Positions 45,217 through 57,440 of a DNA stretch of 64,000 nucleotides are shown here, in pieces. The notes beneath the pieces are model-generated. The model was not told where the DNA came from, did no database searches, and saw only the letters and a program-made list of their open reading frames with translations. Location of the stretch: contig CM041292.1 in NCBI GenBank assembly GCA_023052935.1, positions 106,137,906 through 106,201,905 on the forward strand. Reading direction: 5' to 3'. Position 1 is the first letter of the stretch, and each line of letters begins with the position of its first letter. The stretch is from Piezodorus guildinii. Its lineage: Eukaryota; Arthropoda; Insecta; Hemiptera; Pentatomidae. A program made the translations under genes and the position numbers.

Positions 45217-46135
45217 TTGGGTTGTAGTCACATGAAATGTCCGTTTTCAAGCTAAGGATTTTTATTAAAAATACGATTTGAAAACAAGATAATTTTATTC
45301 GAAGTATTTACCTTCTTTTTCAACACATTTTTCCCAACGTGACACCAATTTTTTATCCCGAACTGAAAAACTCTGGGCTTTGAAGTGAAACAAAATCTAA
45401 AAACGCACTTATCACTTGATCATCATTTTCAAAACGTTTTTCTTTGACGAAGTTGTCGAAATTCCGAACAGGTGGTAATCTGTTGAGACAAGTCGGGAGA
45501 ATATAGTGTGTGCGGAAGAACTTCGTAGCCCAGTTCTTTCAATTTTTGCACGGTATGTTTTGAAACATGGGGTCTTGCTGCCGCTCAGTGAGTTATGAGG
45601 TCCCATGTATCGAGCTTTTTTACTTTCCCTATACACTTTAAAAAGTCTGGAAACGGTAGATGCACCTAGCATTTAGTTGTGCTGAGAGTCCTTTAACTCT
45701 TTGGTAGGGTTTCCTTCTACTGTATGTTTGAGGACATCGTTGTCTATTACGGACGGAGGTCTTCCTCGGGCAAGATTTCTAAGTACGTATCCCCAGCTGA
45801 AAACTTAGCAAACAACGGCGAATGGTGCGTTTTATTAACACTCCCTTCCCTAAACGCCTTGCAAATATTCTAAGCTCCTCAGCTGCCGAATGGTCCGAGT
45901 TTAAACTCGTACAAAAACTATTACTCGAAATTTGCGTGTTTCCATGTTCATATTTGGAGGTATACTAAAAAGTGGGTAATTGATTGGGAAGCTAATGTTT
46001 ATAATACAAAGGTAGAGGATTAGTAACTGTTTACTTTAAAAGTGTAAACATTCGGAAGAAACCAACAGAGGCCTGCAAAATCCTTTATGTATTTCAGAAA
46101 CTATAAAAACGGACATTTGATGTGAAACAACCCAA
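45217..46135 (-). mobile_element. mariner element, internally deleted
   Basis: Terminal inverted repeats of ~31 bases start TTGGGTTGTAGTCACATGAA at the left and TTGGGTTGTTTCACATCAAA (reverse complement) at the right, both ending in GTCCGTTTT. They are flanked by TA at 45215-45216 and 46136-46137, the target duplication of the Tc1/mariner superfamily. At 919 bases it is shorter than the usual ~1.3 kb because the centre of the transposase gene is missing. It lies against a LINE 3' end that starts at about 46138. Confidence 0.92.
45412..45951 (-). pseudogene. mariner transposase remnant
   Basis: From about 45951 downward the frames give METRKFRVIVFVRV, then NDVLKHTVEGNP, then ASTVSRLFKVYRESKKARYM, and finally VSTDYHLFG. 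The first three are the helix-turn-helix DNA-binding part and linker. The last contains the third catalytic Asp of the DD34D triad (family motif P(S/T)DYHLF). The region with the first two Asp residues is deleted, and stops and frameshifts break the rest. The open 86-residue frame at 45412-45672 fuses the linker directly to the C-terminus. Inactive. Confidence 0.9.
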
Positions 46136-46137
46136 TA

Positions 46138-46680
46138 CAATTAGATATACAATGTGTCTGGCCCCAAGATCAAAGGATTTTAATTAATTCTTATTCACAA
46201 TGATATAAGATGAAAAGAATGAATTGAAGTATACAATAAAACAAAATATTAAAATAAATAAATAACTTCTGATAGATTAAAATATTGAACAAAATTAAAC
46301 ATTGAAACTGATTTATAATAATTGATCTATTAACTAAGTAAAATATGAACAATAAATACTAAATTTTCTTATTAAATTGATATTCTATTTGAAATATTAG
46401 GTTTGTTGAGCGTCTGTTTGGGATGACAGTAGTTACTGGAAAAACTGGGACTTGATTAGTAGGGAAGAAGCATGGCGCATATGTTAGGTAGGGAATTCCA
46501 GACAGTAGTTGAGCGGACAAGAAAGCAATGATCAAATGTTGTTATTCTATGGGTAGGAATGTAAAGGTCTGAATGGCGCGTTTGAGGGGTTGGACTGACG
46601 ATTTAAATTGCAGAAGTCTGTGGATATAGAGAGGTAACTGGGAGTTGACTTTTCAAATCAGATTATAGTATTTTACCTCA
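46138..46680 (-). pseudogene. LINE 3' end (CR1/Jockey-like C-terminus)
   Basis: The minus strand reads RHSDLYIPTHRITTFDHCFL and VRSTTVWNSLPNICA. The R...L.(V/I)P..R........F..R....WNSLP pattern is the C-terminus of CR1/Jockey-type ORF2. About 300 AT-rich bases of 3' UTR run toward the mariner. There is no RT core. Confidence 0.7.
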
Positions 46681-48831
46681 TGTTTTATGAAAACTATGGT
46701 ATCCAAAATTCGAAAGATTTCCTAAAAAAAAAATAAGATGATTTTTTGAACAGAAAATAGTGTATTCGAGGGAACATATTCAGGTGGTTTATTATTTATT
46801 ATAATCATATTATCATATGCTGCTTTAAAACAAAGAAACGAATAACATTTAATCTATATATCAGTCGTAATTTATTTAATTTGATATGTAAAAATATTAA
46901 TTTGAAGTAATTAAAAACGAAATTGAACCGAAACATTGAGTCATATTATGTTGGCTAAAGTCTACTGATATTTCTTTGAGTCAGTTAGAATGGTTATTTT
47001 ACTTTAAAATACGGTGCGGTATCTTATTGAATTATTCATATTTTTTCGTTACACTGCACCTCTTGCAGAGCCAGCAACTCCAACTCTCATTAAACATCGG
47101 CACACATTTAAATATGTTTTATTATTTGTTGTGGTTTTCTTCCGTTTTATGATTCCCCCTACTAATCAATTTCTCTTACTTCTTTTCTGTTTGATACATT
47201 TTTTATAGTGTATTTTTTATGAAAATTCACGTGGTTCAGTACCAGTGTAGGAGTAAGAAATTCGATTTGGATGACGTGTTTTTATTTTATTCTGGTAGGT
47301 TATTTTTTTTTCATTGGTCGGTATAAGCAATTTTCTTGTATAAATTATTTTTTATTAAAGCAGGCAAGTCCGCCAACACTTTGATTCCCTTGATAACAGA
47401 TGTGATTTTCTTCTAAAACATATTTAGTGTTATTCGAGAAAATAGGAACACAATTTTTTCAAAAAGGTTTAGCTCATTTCATGCTGCCATTATGTTCAGT
47501 ATCAGTTTGACCAAGACACGCGAAAGTATGATCACGCGATCAATTAAGTTGAGTAAACTTGAGTGTTTAGCACTCACGGGTTCAGCGACTTTTTTTAGGT
47601 CAACCCATTTCCAAATCACAAACGATGCTTTTTATCTTAAAATTGCTTTTATGTTGTATTTTAAAGTCTACTTTAACGATCGTGAGCATAATTTTGCCGA
47701 AACAAGATTTTTAAGAAATTTTTTTGGAGATTTTAGATGCTAGATACTATCCAATAGATAGGTTGAGATTCATTTCTTGAGACCGCTAAACAATATTTTT
47801 CTTTTAATGTTTTATTTTATGAATATATTCATTACAAAATACCAACTTAAAAGACTTGTGGTTTATCAATTAAGTTTTTATTGTTGTATTGTTTATAGTT
47901 ATTTTTTGCAGTAACATAAACTGTTTAGCGATAGTGTTTCATTAGGGCTAAATAGTTTCCAGCGTTCTTTAGTTGGAAAGGTTTTATTAATTTAATTTCT
48001 CTTGTATTTATTAATCATAGTTTTCTTAAATAGTTAGTGTAAGCTTACAGATAGTAAAATACTTTGAAGTAAATTTTTAATAATAATAACGAAGATTTTA
48101 TGTTAATTATTGCTTTAATTGGTAATAAAAATATTTCTCTTATAAGAGGTCTATTCTTTGTTTTGTTTTTTTTCGGTTACTAATGATCTATCTTTCAAAC
48201 GTTCCAGTGAGTTGTATTTATAAGGAGCGATCCTTCATTAGTTTTGAACAATTAATTGGAACAATGAGGGAGACCAAGGCAAATTGTGAATAGACTATAG
48301 AATGGAGTGGGGTCGCGGGCCCCATTCAATTTTTGCCGAGGGTGGCTATTGAGGGCCTGTCACCACTAATCGATGCTTCCTACTGCAGTAATTATCCCTC
48401 GCCTTCCTCTGTCCGGGGGAGGGGACGTTCTCCCCTGATTTCGGAACTGCTTTCGGATTACGTTTGGCGTAATGTCTGTTGTAATAAGAGAACAACAATC
48501 CCAAATCATGATTTATCCCTTCAATGGTTAAAATATTATGGAAATTATTTTTTGTTTTATGAAATATATACTGCTGATATGATTATTTTTTAAAAGGAAC
48601 TGATTAATACGTTTTCTTTGTGCATTCGGTTCTAAAATAACTATATTTTATGCTTCTTACTGCGCAATTTTTCTCCTAATATTTCCAGGATAGTAAGATA
48701 ATGTGCAAATGACTCTCGATAAGTCCAAAATAATACATAAGTAAATAAATTTCCGAGATTCAGGTTTCGTTTCCTGATTCCGGAACAGATTTGAGTTACT
48801 ATACGTAAGTACAAAAAATAAATAAATAACC
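46681..48831. other. long spacer with one GC-richer block
   Basis: AT-rich except 48290-48490 (listed separately). The 83-residue plus frame at 47492-47743 has no recognised motif. No gene. Confidence 0.4.
48290..48490. promoter_or_regulatory. GC-rich island, candidate conserved non-coding element
   Basis: GGGGTCGCGGGCCCCATTC, CTCTGTCCGGGGGAGGGGAC and TAATCGATGC stand out from ~30 per cent GC flanks. There is no repeat partner in the window. The 86-residue plus frame is proline/serine-rich and unconvincing. A regulatory role is inference only. Confidence 0.2.
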
Positions 48832-49060
48832 TGTGCCTTCACAACCCGTGAAGGGTCTTGGACTCAGTACGTATAGAGATTCGTACTGTGTCTAGGCCAA
48901 CGGTCGTGCAAAGTGATGGTGATTAGCCGCCTCCGTTGCTAAAATAATATAGAATAAAGTAAATAATATTCGTCCACAGCCGGGAATCGAACCCAGGACC
49001 CGGAGAATAGTAGACTAGTAAGCTACCTACTAGACCACGCCGCTCCCCATAGCGGATGTA
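48832..49060 (-). mobile_element. tRNA-derived SINE, family S1 (second copy)
   Basis: The reverse complement begins GGGGAGCGGCGTGGTCTAGT (A box) and GGGTCCTGGGTTCGATTCCC (B box), followed by GGCGGCTAATCACCATCACT and GTACTGAGTCCAAGACCCTT. ACAAAATAAATAAATAA-like sequence on both sides suggests a tail plus target duplication. It is the best-preserved S1 promoter region. Confidence 0.85.
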
Positions 49061-51687
49061 TACAAAATAAATAAATAATAAAATTTAAAAAAAAACTGAT
49101 TAGAAATTGCAATTATGCCTTTCAACCTAAAACATACCCTTGTAAACGAATCATATTTTACACACACACTCGTATATGTGTGTATTTGCATGTGTCATTA
49201 TTATTATTTTTATTATTGCCCTCAGAAACGCGTTGAAACTCAGCTACTCACAGTCTTAGTTCCATGTATTATAGCTCTTGTTGTTATTTATTCAGAACAG
49301 CTTAAAACTTTTCATTTGGTTTAATAAAAAAACAAAACATTTCCTAAGCTTTTCAAAAGTTAACATGAAAAATAACCGAATTTTATCTCTTATTTCGTTT
49401 TCCCTTATTTCAGAAGTGATTTTCAAAAACGTTTGGCGTTTGAATGACAAAAAAACAAAAAACGCAATTAGTTCCTTAAATGTTTAAATTATTCCAAATG
49501 AAATTAATTTTAATATGTGATCACATTATTATTTTTTCAGATAGAGCTCAGTAAATTTCCATTTAGTTTACTTATAAAAAATTATATTCAACGCACATAT
49601 AGGAACATACTTTAAAACAATCGTAATGTTATATCTCACGTCCTTTTTCGGTAATGGGTCGTTTTCCATAATTTCAAAAATGGAGTTCGATTATTCTGGT
49701 GTTTGAACTAATCACAATTCATTAAGAACCCTTCAGTTTGTAAACAGTATGAAAATGAAACTTATAATAAATAACGAAGTAAATATCAGTGTACTTAAAT
49801 GGTCAATTTTTTTAAACTTGTTTATTACAGATAACACAATCTGCTACCTTATGGGAAAATAAGTAAATTATTTCATAGCACATAATGCTTCAGTGTTTTG
49901 ATTCTTAATTCATACATTTTTGTACTTTTAAATAGTCGCAGTTTTTCATTTTTATACAAGTAAATTTATTATTTTTTATTTCACTATGCTGAATAGAACA
50001 GACATATATATGTTTATAAATTTATGCTTGTGATATTCTGGGAGTATGGTGAAATTAGCATATTTCATAATAAACGGAAGGTAGTAATTTTATTAAAACA
50101 GCGTTTCAACGTGAACTAGACGGGAATAAATCGCTAATATTAAAATAAATGAGGAGATAAATCATTTTACTCTAAAAAGGCGTGCATTAAGTGAGATAGC
50201 CGGGCGAAATAAAACAGAAGAGAGGATGAAGAAAGAAGGATGGTGTGTACGTAGGGAAGTGCTGATGGGGCGCGCGCTAACTCATCAAACAGCTTGCCCA
50301 GATAATCTCTAGAATATATTACAAGGGAGATATATGAAAACATCTGCTCTGTCGCCCCCGGCTTCTATATGTTGTGCTCTATTGTATTCTATGTATGCCA
50401 GGAATCCTCTTGTGGCTACTGTCTTTGATATCAAGAAAACACTAACATTAATTACCTTTATAATTATTCGTGTAGGATTGAGTTCGAGTTTGAATTGAGT
50501 GCATTCTAATTAAATTCAATATAAATAAATAAAAACCATGTATCTTCTCTATGTATAATAAAATGATGTCACGACTTTTGATTTCGGCGAACTCCTTTGA
50601 AACTATTGGACGGAGTTTGACAGGTGTTTTCTAATATTTAGGACATTCTTTCCTGAAGGTTGATAAGTACAAAACGTTGGAATTCATTTTTCTTTAGATA
50701 GGAAAGTTTAATTATCTGTAATCAATGCAACAAAAAAAAAAATATTAATATGAGTTACTACTATATTTATTACTTATAGTCCTATAATATTGTTTTATAT
50801 ATTAATTGTATATATGTGTGTGTGTTTATATGTATGTATATATTTTCTTCTGTTTGTACATTTTTATTAGAAGTTATCTTTTGAGTTACTATCCAATTAT
50901 TTATAAGACCATCGTTTGTTTCCTGTAATATTATTCTTAAGGGATTCGTCCCAGAATAAATAAAGAATTATATTATATATACTACCGGTATGGAAAGCCC
51001 AAGAATTTAGAAAACTTAAAATGGAATAAAGTAAGTCGTACATGTCCACATAATGTTTTTATAAGCCTTTAAACTTATCTGACTTAACTGATTATCACTA
51101 CTTCTCTAAGGAACTCGTAATTGATTAACGATTAACTATAAATCGGTGAAACAGTGCTCTAAACATAAATGAAATGATTGTCATTGAATAGTTCTACATT
51201 CAAAATGTACTCTTGCGAAGCAAGGGCATGTCACTATTATAACATAAAAGGTCAATCATAGTTTTTGGATAAGTAACTTATTTTTTCAGAAACAATTTCT
51301 ATTGAGTAATATTACAATCTGTCCTAATTAGGACATTAAGTAATTTTAATAAACTATTTTTCCATCCTCCTATCCTCAACGGAAATTATGCGTTGACCTT
51401 GCTAGACCTGTATCATTCTGAATTATAAATATAGTTATGACAGCGGAATTTCTTGTAATGTTCTTAGATTTATTGTGGGTCGGCCATAATTTTATATGGA
51501 TGGTAAGTCGAAATATTATTATTGAATTTATTATATATATATAAGTAAAAATTGTTAAAAATAGAAATGCCAGATAATTAAATTTAACCCCAAAAAGCTA
51601 TCTAATAGGTAATAAACACCAACTAGCCTACGACTGATAAATATTGATTCCTTTTTTACCATGCATTTCATAATTTTGATTTGTAAA

Positions 51688-51690
<3 letters not shown>
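49061..51690. other. AT-rich spacer with dispersed repeat fragments
   Basis: 50555-50640 (TTTCGGCGAACTCCTTTGAA, CTATTGGACGGAGTTTGA) resembles dispersed insect repeats. 50800-50980 is a probable LINE 3' UTR, partner of 19500-19665. A GC-richer patch lies at 50170-50400. No gene. Confidence 0.4.

Positions 51691-51736
<46 letters not shown>
51691..51736. repeat. long poly-T tract
   Basis: About 46 uninterrupted T residues, possibly the reverse-strand poly-A tail of a lost retroelement. Its length may be an assembly approximation. Confidence 0.9.
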
Positions 51737-51738
<2 letters not shown>

Positions 51739-51743
51739 GAGAT

Positions 51744-51823
51744 AAGTTGGTTCAGGGTGCAGTCAATTTAACACACAATTAAGCGTAAACTAATTTATAA
51801 ATTGACTGCACCTGAACCAACTT
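51744..51823. repeat. 80-base hairpin with 27/26-base arms
   Basis: Left arm AAGTTGGTTCAGGGTGCAGT and CAATTTA (51744-51770). Right arm TAAATTGACTGCACCTGAAC and CAACTT (51798-51823). The arms are complementary except for one extra G, with a loop of 27 bases. It lies next to the poly-T tract. It may be a foldback MITE, a tiny element remnant or a precursor-like hairpin. Confidence 0.85.
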
Positions 51824-54551
51824 CTTCATATTATACACACAGTCAACCATTGTCTACCCTACTGGTTCATTGGCGTCGTCTTAAATAAATTATACTTTTT
51901 TTTTTTTTTGTTAAAATAATTTAATGATGCTAAAATAACTTATACATTTACTCATTCTTGAATCGTCTTTATTTTACGTAAATACAAATATGAAATTACC
52001 CTCGCATGATTATCAAATCAAATTATTCTGTTATTTCATAAAATTTTAAATTAATTCATTCAGAAAATAAGTAATTGTAAATTCCACAAATAATTTTTAA
52101 AAATATAGTATTGACCCTTGTAAAATTGTGTTTCTTGTAAAAAATTAGAAACTTTTTTAATCTTTCTTTTAATGAAAAACTTCCGCTAGTTAAAAAAAAA
52201 AGTCACAATTTAACAAATATGTACTGTACTTTTTTTAATAAAAAATATATTTTCGAAACAAAGTATAAAAGTTTTGTGCAATATCAGATATTGAGTAACT
52301 TGAAATCCTAGGATATTCTAGAGAGAATTTCTTGTTCAACTGGTAACACTTGCATTTTATGTTACAGAAAAATAAATATCGCACAGTTTGAGACAAAGAA
52401 CGTATGAACCCAATCGCATTTTCGTTTTTCTAGCGCCAAGTAATAAAATCTCACATTTAATCCAAATATTGTGAAATTTCCTCTGGAAATAATATTTCCC
52501 CTCTTTAAGTCGTAGTAATAGGAAAATTGTTTTATTACCGCAACGCATTTTTTTCGTATGTTTGTTTTAGCTTCCTGTGTTATGTTAAATTGTTACATTT
52601 ATCCAATCATAATCGGAAAGCCAAAGAAAAGTATATTTAAAATTTTTGTTTTGATTTTTCCAATGAAAATATTATTTTCGGATCGAAATATTAAGCTGAT
52701 TTATATAATATCGAATTAAATATGGGTGCGTATAAATAAACCGTAATTGTCTATTGCGTTTATTGTTCTTTAGTGATTTCGTGGTAGGTAACTATTTAAA
52801 AATATTGTTCAAAATTGACAGATCTTTTATCTCAGGTGAAATTATGGGCCTATTGTTTAAAATGTTAATTAGTTTTTTTGTATCACTTATTGCTGTTATA
52901 TCTCTAAGCATATGTGACAATATCGATTATTGGAATATATGTTATAAACATTATTAGAATGAGTATTGAGGTTATTCATTGTTATTAAAATGTTCAAACC
53001 TAATAGTATTGTCTTTGATTCTTAAATATTAATGACATAACAGCTGTTATTGTATATTACTGTCTGATTTATTCCTTATATATTCGCATTTTATCCTTGT
53101 ATTAAAACTGGTTACCTTTTTTTTCCTTAGTTCTGAAGTAGGCCTAAATTTTTGGCTTAAACTTTGGTACAATAATACGTTTACTTAGTTGAAGTGTTTT
53201 TAATGACCTCATAACAAGCGACTTTTCCAGGTATAATGTTAATCATCTGTTACGTCAATGAAAAAAAAAATCGCTTATTTTTTTCTAATTATTTTTAAGG
53301 AAAAGCTTTCAAAGGCCACTTTTCAGCTCAAAACAATGGTATATAATTCAAAAATATAGTTTCGGAAAAAAAAAATTAGCTTAAAAAAACAACAAAAAAC
53401 TGTTATTATAATTTACTTATTAAAAACTTATATTATATTAGTATATTATAACTTTGGTGCTGGTGATGGAAAAGAAAAGTTTTACCAAAATTCAAAATGC
53501 AATGCATCATTTCAATGTTCGAATCCTACCTAATCGAATAACATAAATTTAGGCGAATTGATATGTAACTATCGAAGAGTCTACCTATGCAGAAAAGATG
53601 GTGACATAAAATAAAACGTTTACTTGTCCAGACTTAATTTTCTCTTAGTTTATCTTGTTATAGATTTAATTATAAAAAGAAATTTACATAATATACTTGA
53701 ACTTACTTAATATACTTCCGTTATAATCGAATTGGCTTGTTTAGTACTTCAAAATGCTTTATACTTCTTCGGACTTATTAAAAGCTATTTCAAAATTTAC
53801 GTTCCTATCCTATTCAGATTGAAGAATTTAATCGAAAGGTTATTGTTTCATCATATTATATTTGTAGGACAAAAATGATTTTGTTTATATAATACAGATC
53901 GTTACACAATGTGATTCCCAAAAATTTGTTTTCAAAAAATATATCATAATAACATCTTAGGGATAACTTTGATATAAAAAAACAACGCTAAAAGAATGTT
54001 TACACGACTTTATTTTTGAACTCGTGCGGAAAGTTAGTCGTCCCTTTTTCCAGTAAACAGGGCGAGGGACGGACCATATCGACGCTTTTATTTGCTTAGT
54101 GTGCGATTCCTCGACAGTGGATGTCTCTTTAAAAGAATTTCTTATGTAAATGCCACGCTAGAGTTGAGGAAAAAACAGGATAACCAAATAGATAAATAGA
54201 GTATACTGTCATAGTCAACGCCTTTATTGTAAATTGTAGAGTAATGTTTATTTTCCAATTGCATGCCCCGAATTTAACAAACGATTATAAATAATTTTTT
54301 TAAGAAGGAGCGTTCTTTGTCGAACTTGTCTTGTTATGAAGTAATAATATTGCAAGTCATTAATAATCTCTAAGAATGCAACTGGGCTCATCAAATTTAT
54401 TTATAAGTGTAAGAATGGATTTTTCCATTAAATATTTTAACGTTAAAACTTAAAAATTCCAAATTGAAAGCTTAAAAATTTAAGATTCATAACTAATTTT
54501 TACTTAATTACTAATTTTAAACAACAGAAACTTATTAATTTATTATTAGTA
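51824..54551. other. long AT-rich spacer
   Basis: No gene. The frames 52357-52548 and 52754-52957 lack motifs. A slightly GC-richer patch lies at 54000-54170. Confidence 0.4.
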
Positions 54552-54569
54552 CCACAATATATATTGTGG
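54552..54569. repeat. 18-base perfect palindrome
   Basis: CCACAATATATATTGTGG, 20 bases upstream of the S4 insertion. Confidence 0.8.
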
Positions 54570-54599
54570 CAATTCACACGTGCCTAGTCAAGATAAGGA

Positions 54600-54842
54600 T
54601 AAGGTCGCGGGTTCAAACCTGCGGGTGGCCTTAGGATTTTTTAATGGGGGTAAAAAATCCTTAGTCATGCCGTCCTTCGGAGGGGACGTTAAAAGATGGT
54701 CCCGAGCCTGTGCGATGTCAGGTACTCGTTAAAGATCCCTATCCTAATAAAACCTGGATAGGCAAAATTTAGGACTCCCACTGTAGCATCGTCCGATTAG
54801 CCATAGTAGCATAAAGTGACGTTAAACGAATAAACAAACATT
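54600..54842 (+). mobile_element. tRNA-derived SINE, family S4 (5'-truncated)
   Basis: Starts within the tRNA head (GGTCGCGGGTTCAAACCTGC is the B box) and continues with CCTTCGGAGGGGACGTTAAA, TGTGCGATGTCAGGTACTCG and ATAAAGTGACGTTAAACGAA to an AATAAACAAACA tail. An exact 10-base duplication AAGATAAGGA flanks it (54590-54599 and 54843-54852). The body is close to the reverse copy at 8090-8369. Confidence 0.9.
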
Positions 54843-54852
54843 AAGATAAGGA

Positions 54853-56064
54853 AAATAAATCTGGACTCCCGCAGGCGTTCGAGTTATACCATACAGCATA
54901 ACAGCTATCGGTGGATATATTTAACGGAACTAGATACTTCCTAATTTTAAGTATTTTATTATTACTAATTCTCTGCGGTGTGTTTAATATTCAGTTCGCT
55001 ATCTACTTTCGAATATTTATTTTAATTAAAATCTCATGCTCAAAAAATACAAATAAAAAAAAGTTATTTATCGAAAGGATCTCTAGGAATTTCGATACAT
55101 TTCGAGTGTGGCGCAAATTATTTAAATGTCATCATTTAAAAAAAAAAAAACCTTTACATTTTTTCAAATCTAGTTTGAACAAAAATGCCTTGAATGTTTT
55201 CTTTGTTTTTTTTAAATTCTCTTTGTTTTATTCTTTTGTATTATCCTTATGACATTCTGCTATATCATAGATATTATTCATTATTTTATTTCATATAATT
55301 CTTCACACACACACACATATATATATATTCAATATTCTTTTAAAATATAACTTAGTTTCATTAAAGTGGCTGTATGGCGTCTGCCAAAGTCCATCCATTC
55401 ACGGGAGAAAAAAAAATTTTTTGGTCTCATCATTTGTCAAAGGCAGCTGTCCAAGAGAGTTGGGGCATATTCAGATTAGCAACCTTGAGTCCCTCGTCTA
55501 CTGAAATCTGGCCTGAGCGGGTTTAAAATTATTTTGATGTGATCCTATGTAACGACTCAGTTGACCTTTCACACGACTCTGTTAGTAACCTTTGGGGTAA
55601 TCCTTATTTTTTCAAAACCAAAGTTTAAATGTATGTTTAACAATATAACTGTTCCTTAAATACAGCAGTAATCGACAGTTACAACTGTTGTTATGTCTTT
55701 TTTCAAAATTACAAATTATTGGCGATAAATCTAACTGTAATAAACATTTATTATCTAGGACTTTTATTAAAAATTACTTGAAACAATTCAATACTTTTAT
55801 GAGCAGATTAGATCGCCGGAGAGAGAGAGAATTCAAGAATAGCCGAAATCCCTCGTAAAATTAGAACAAAAAGACTCAATGCTGCAATAAATCAGTGAGA
55901 AATATGCTGCAATTTGGCGATAAATAGTAGAGAAAGGGGAAAGGGGAGACAAAGGAGCTGGGAGAATGATATATGTTAACCAGCTAAGGACAAAGTGGCC
56001 AATCGAATCCTTGCTAAACCTGATATATTTATCCCTTCTCCCTTAGCCTATATTTCATACTTAC
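54853..56064. other. AT-rich spacer
   Basis: A CA/TA mixed microsatellite lies at 55305-55330, a GC-richer patch at 55370-55560 and a GA run at about 55818-55830. The 113-residue plus frame at 54911-55252 is hydrophobic, lysine-rich and not recognisable. Confidence 0.4.
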
Positions 56065-56191
56065 CTTCTCTTCCTCTTCTGTATCTCTTCCGGGTTGTTA
56101 ATTTAATCCCCAATCCTTCCGGTGGCAGGTCGATGTCTAAAGGATATCTTAGTCGTTCTTCTATGTCAATGGCATGTCTTGACATATCCAT
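56065..56191 (-). CDS. possible first coding exon, unidentified
   Basis: The minus strand opens with ATG (56191-56189) just after an in-frame TAA and reads MDMSRHAIDIEERLRYPLDI and DLPPEGLGIKLTTRKRY through a basic RRGRE end. It is followed by a consensus donor AAG/GTAAGTATG (plus-strand CTTAC at 56060-56064). The 42-residue composition is protein-like and the frame is more GC-rich than its flanks. I recognise no domain, and no downstream exon is identifiable. A decayed transposon or chance is equally possible. Confidence 0.22.
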
Positions 56192-56589
56192 TTACTCTTC
56201 TTTTTTTGGGAGGGCTTCTTGGGATTGAGGCACCGTACTGTCTAAAAACTGATGGAAATAAACTAACACGAAAAGGAATGATAATATCCAATAGCACTCA
56301 CTATATTCAATGCATTTGTGTAACTCAATCCATATTCCATTTGGTTTTCTTAGTTAGTACCTTCATATCTTCACAAATAATTTTGTTTCATAATGATATC
56401 TGAATGTTTTATGAACCTTTTAGACACTGAATAATTTAGTAACTTAACACTTTGACTGCCACGGAACTTTCAATTATATTATCATTTAATTCAGTTATAT
56501 CAGAATATTATAAACGTTATTTATATTACATATACGTCCTAGGACACGTGAGAAAAGAAGAAACTATCTAGGTTGAAGCTTTGATAAGT

Positions 56590-57440
56590 AATATCAGGAG
56601 TTGTCAAGGAAATAAGAGCTGAGAATATGAAATTGTTATTGAGTTTGTCAAGCGTGATTTGTTTATAAGTGAGGTTATTGGGTTCAGGAAAGGACAATGT
56701 TCGAAGAATTTTTCATTTAGATTTATTATCAGGAACATCGCATAGGACAGAAGGGATATGGAGGATTTAGCACGACGCACTGCGGATCGGGTTTCATTAT
56801 GTAGCTCTTGAAAGACACATAATCTTGCAGACAAATGCGTCAAAAATTACTTCTTGCCGATTTTTTCTCTTCATCATATCCTTTATTTCGGGGGTGAGCC
56901 AAGGCGTAGCAGGACATCGTAAGGTTCTGGTTTTCAGAGGATCACGGATCGAAGATTTGAGGTGAGAGTGGAAACCATAGGAGCAATGGAGTTGTAGGAG
57001 TATATCGTGTCCCAGTGGATAGAGTCCGAATCAGGTTGAAAAAATTCATAGAAAAGAAGGTCCAAATTACGATATGGTGTGACCCTTTGGTTAAAGGATT
57101 TGACAGGTAGTTCATTAATAATATGGATAAGGTAATGATCAGAAAAGAACGGGATGATGCGATAAGGAAATATTTTTATAGGAGAGTCAGAAATATGGAG
57201 ACCAGGTATCAGTGTAATGTGTGGAATGAGTAGGGTAGTAAGGAACTAGGTTTAGATTAAGGGAGTATATTAAAGCAGTAAGGAAGGATTTGTCGTTGGA
57301 CTTAGATAACATATTAGTATTGAAAACCCTAGATAATTATATTATTGTAAGCTGAGACCAGTTGGACAAGGAAGGATTGGTACAGATCCAATGGAATGCC
57401 GTCCAATGGAACATGAGAAGTTAGATAGACAACGTTCTTT
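56590..57440 (-). pseudogene. decayed LINE ORF2, endonuclease-RT linker
   Basis: The minus strand contains FFSDHYLIHIINELP (end of an APE endonuclease, SDH motif), VTPYRNLDLLFYEFFQPDSD, then KTRTLRCPATPWLTPEIKDM and LHNETRSAVRRAKSS. This order (SDH, R.Y, PWLT.EI, RR.AK) is the standard linker between endonuclease and RT in CR1/Jockey-type ORF2. Frames shift several times. No catalytic RT motif is left in the window copy. Confidence 0.75.

Noticed and set aside
54911..55252. 113-residue plus frame
   Set aside because: Phe/Leu/Lys-rich, crosses a poly-A run and matches nothing recognisable. Best explained by AT bias.
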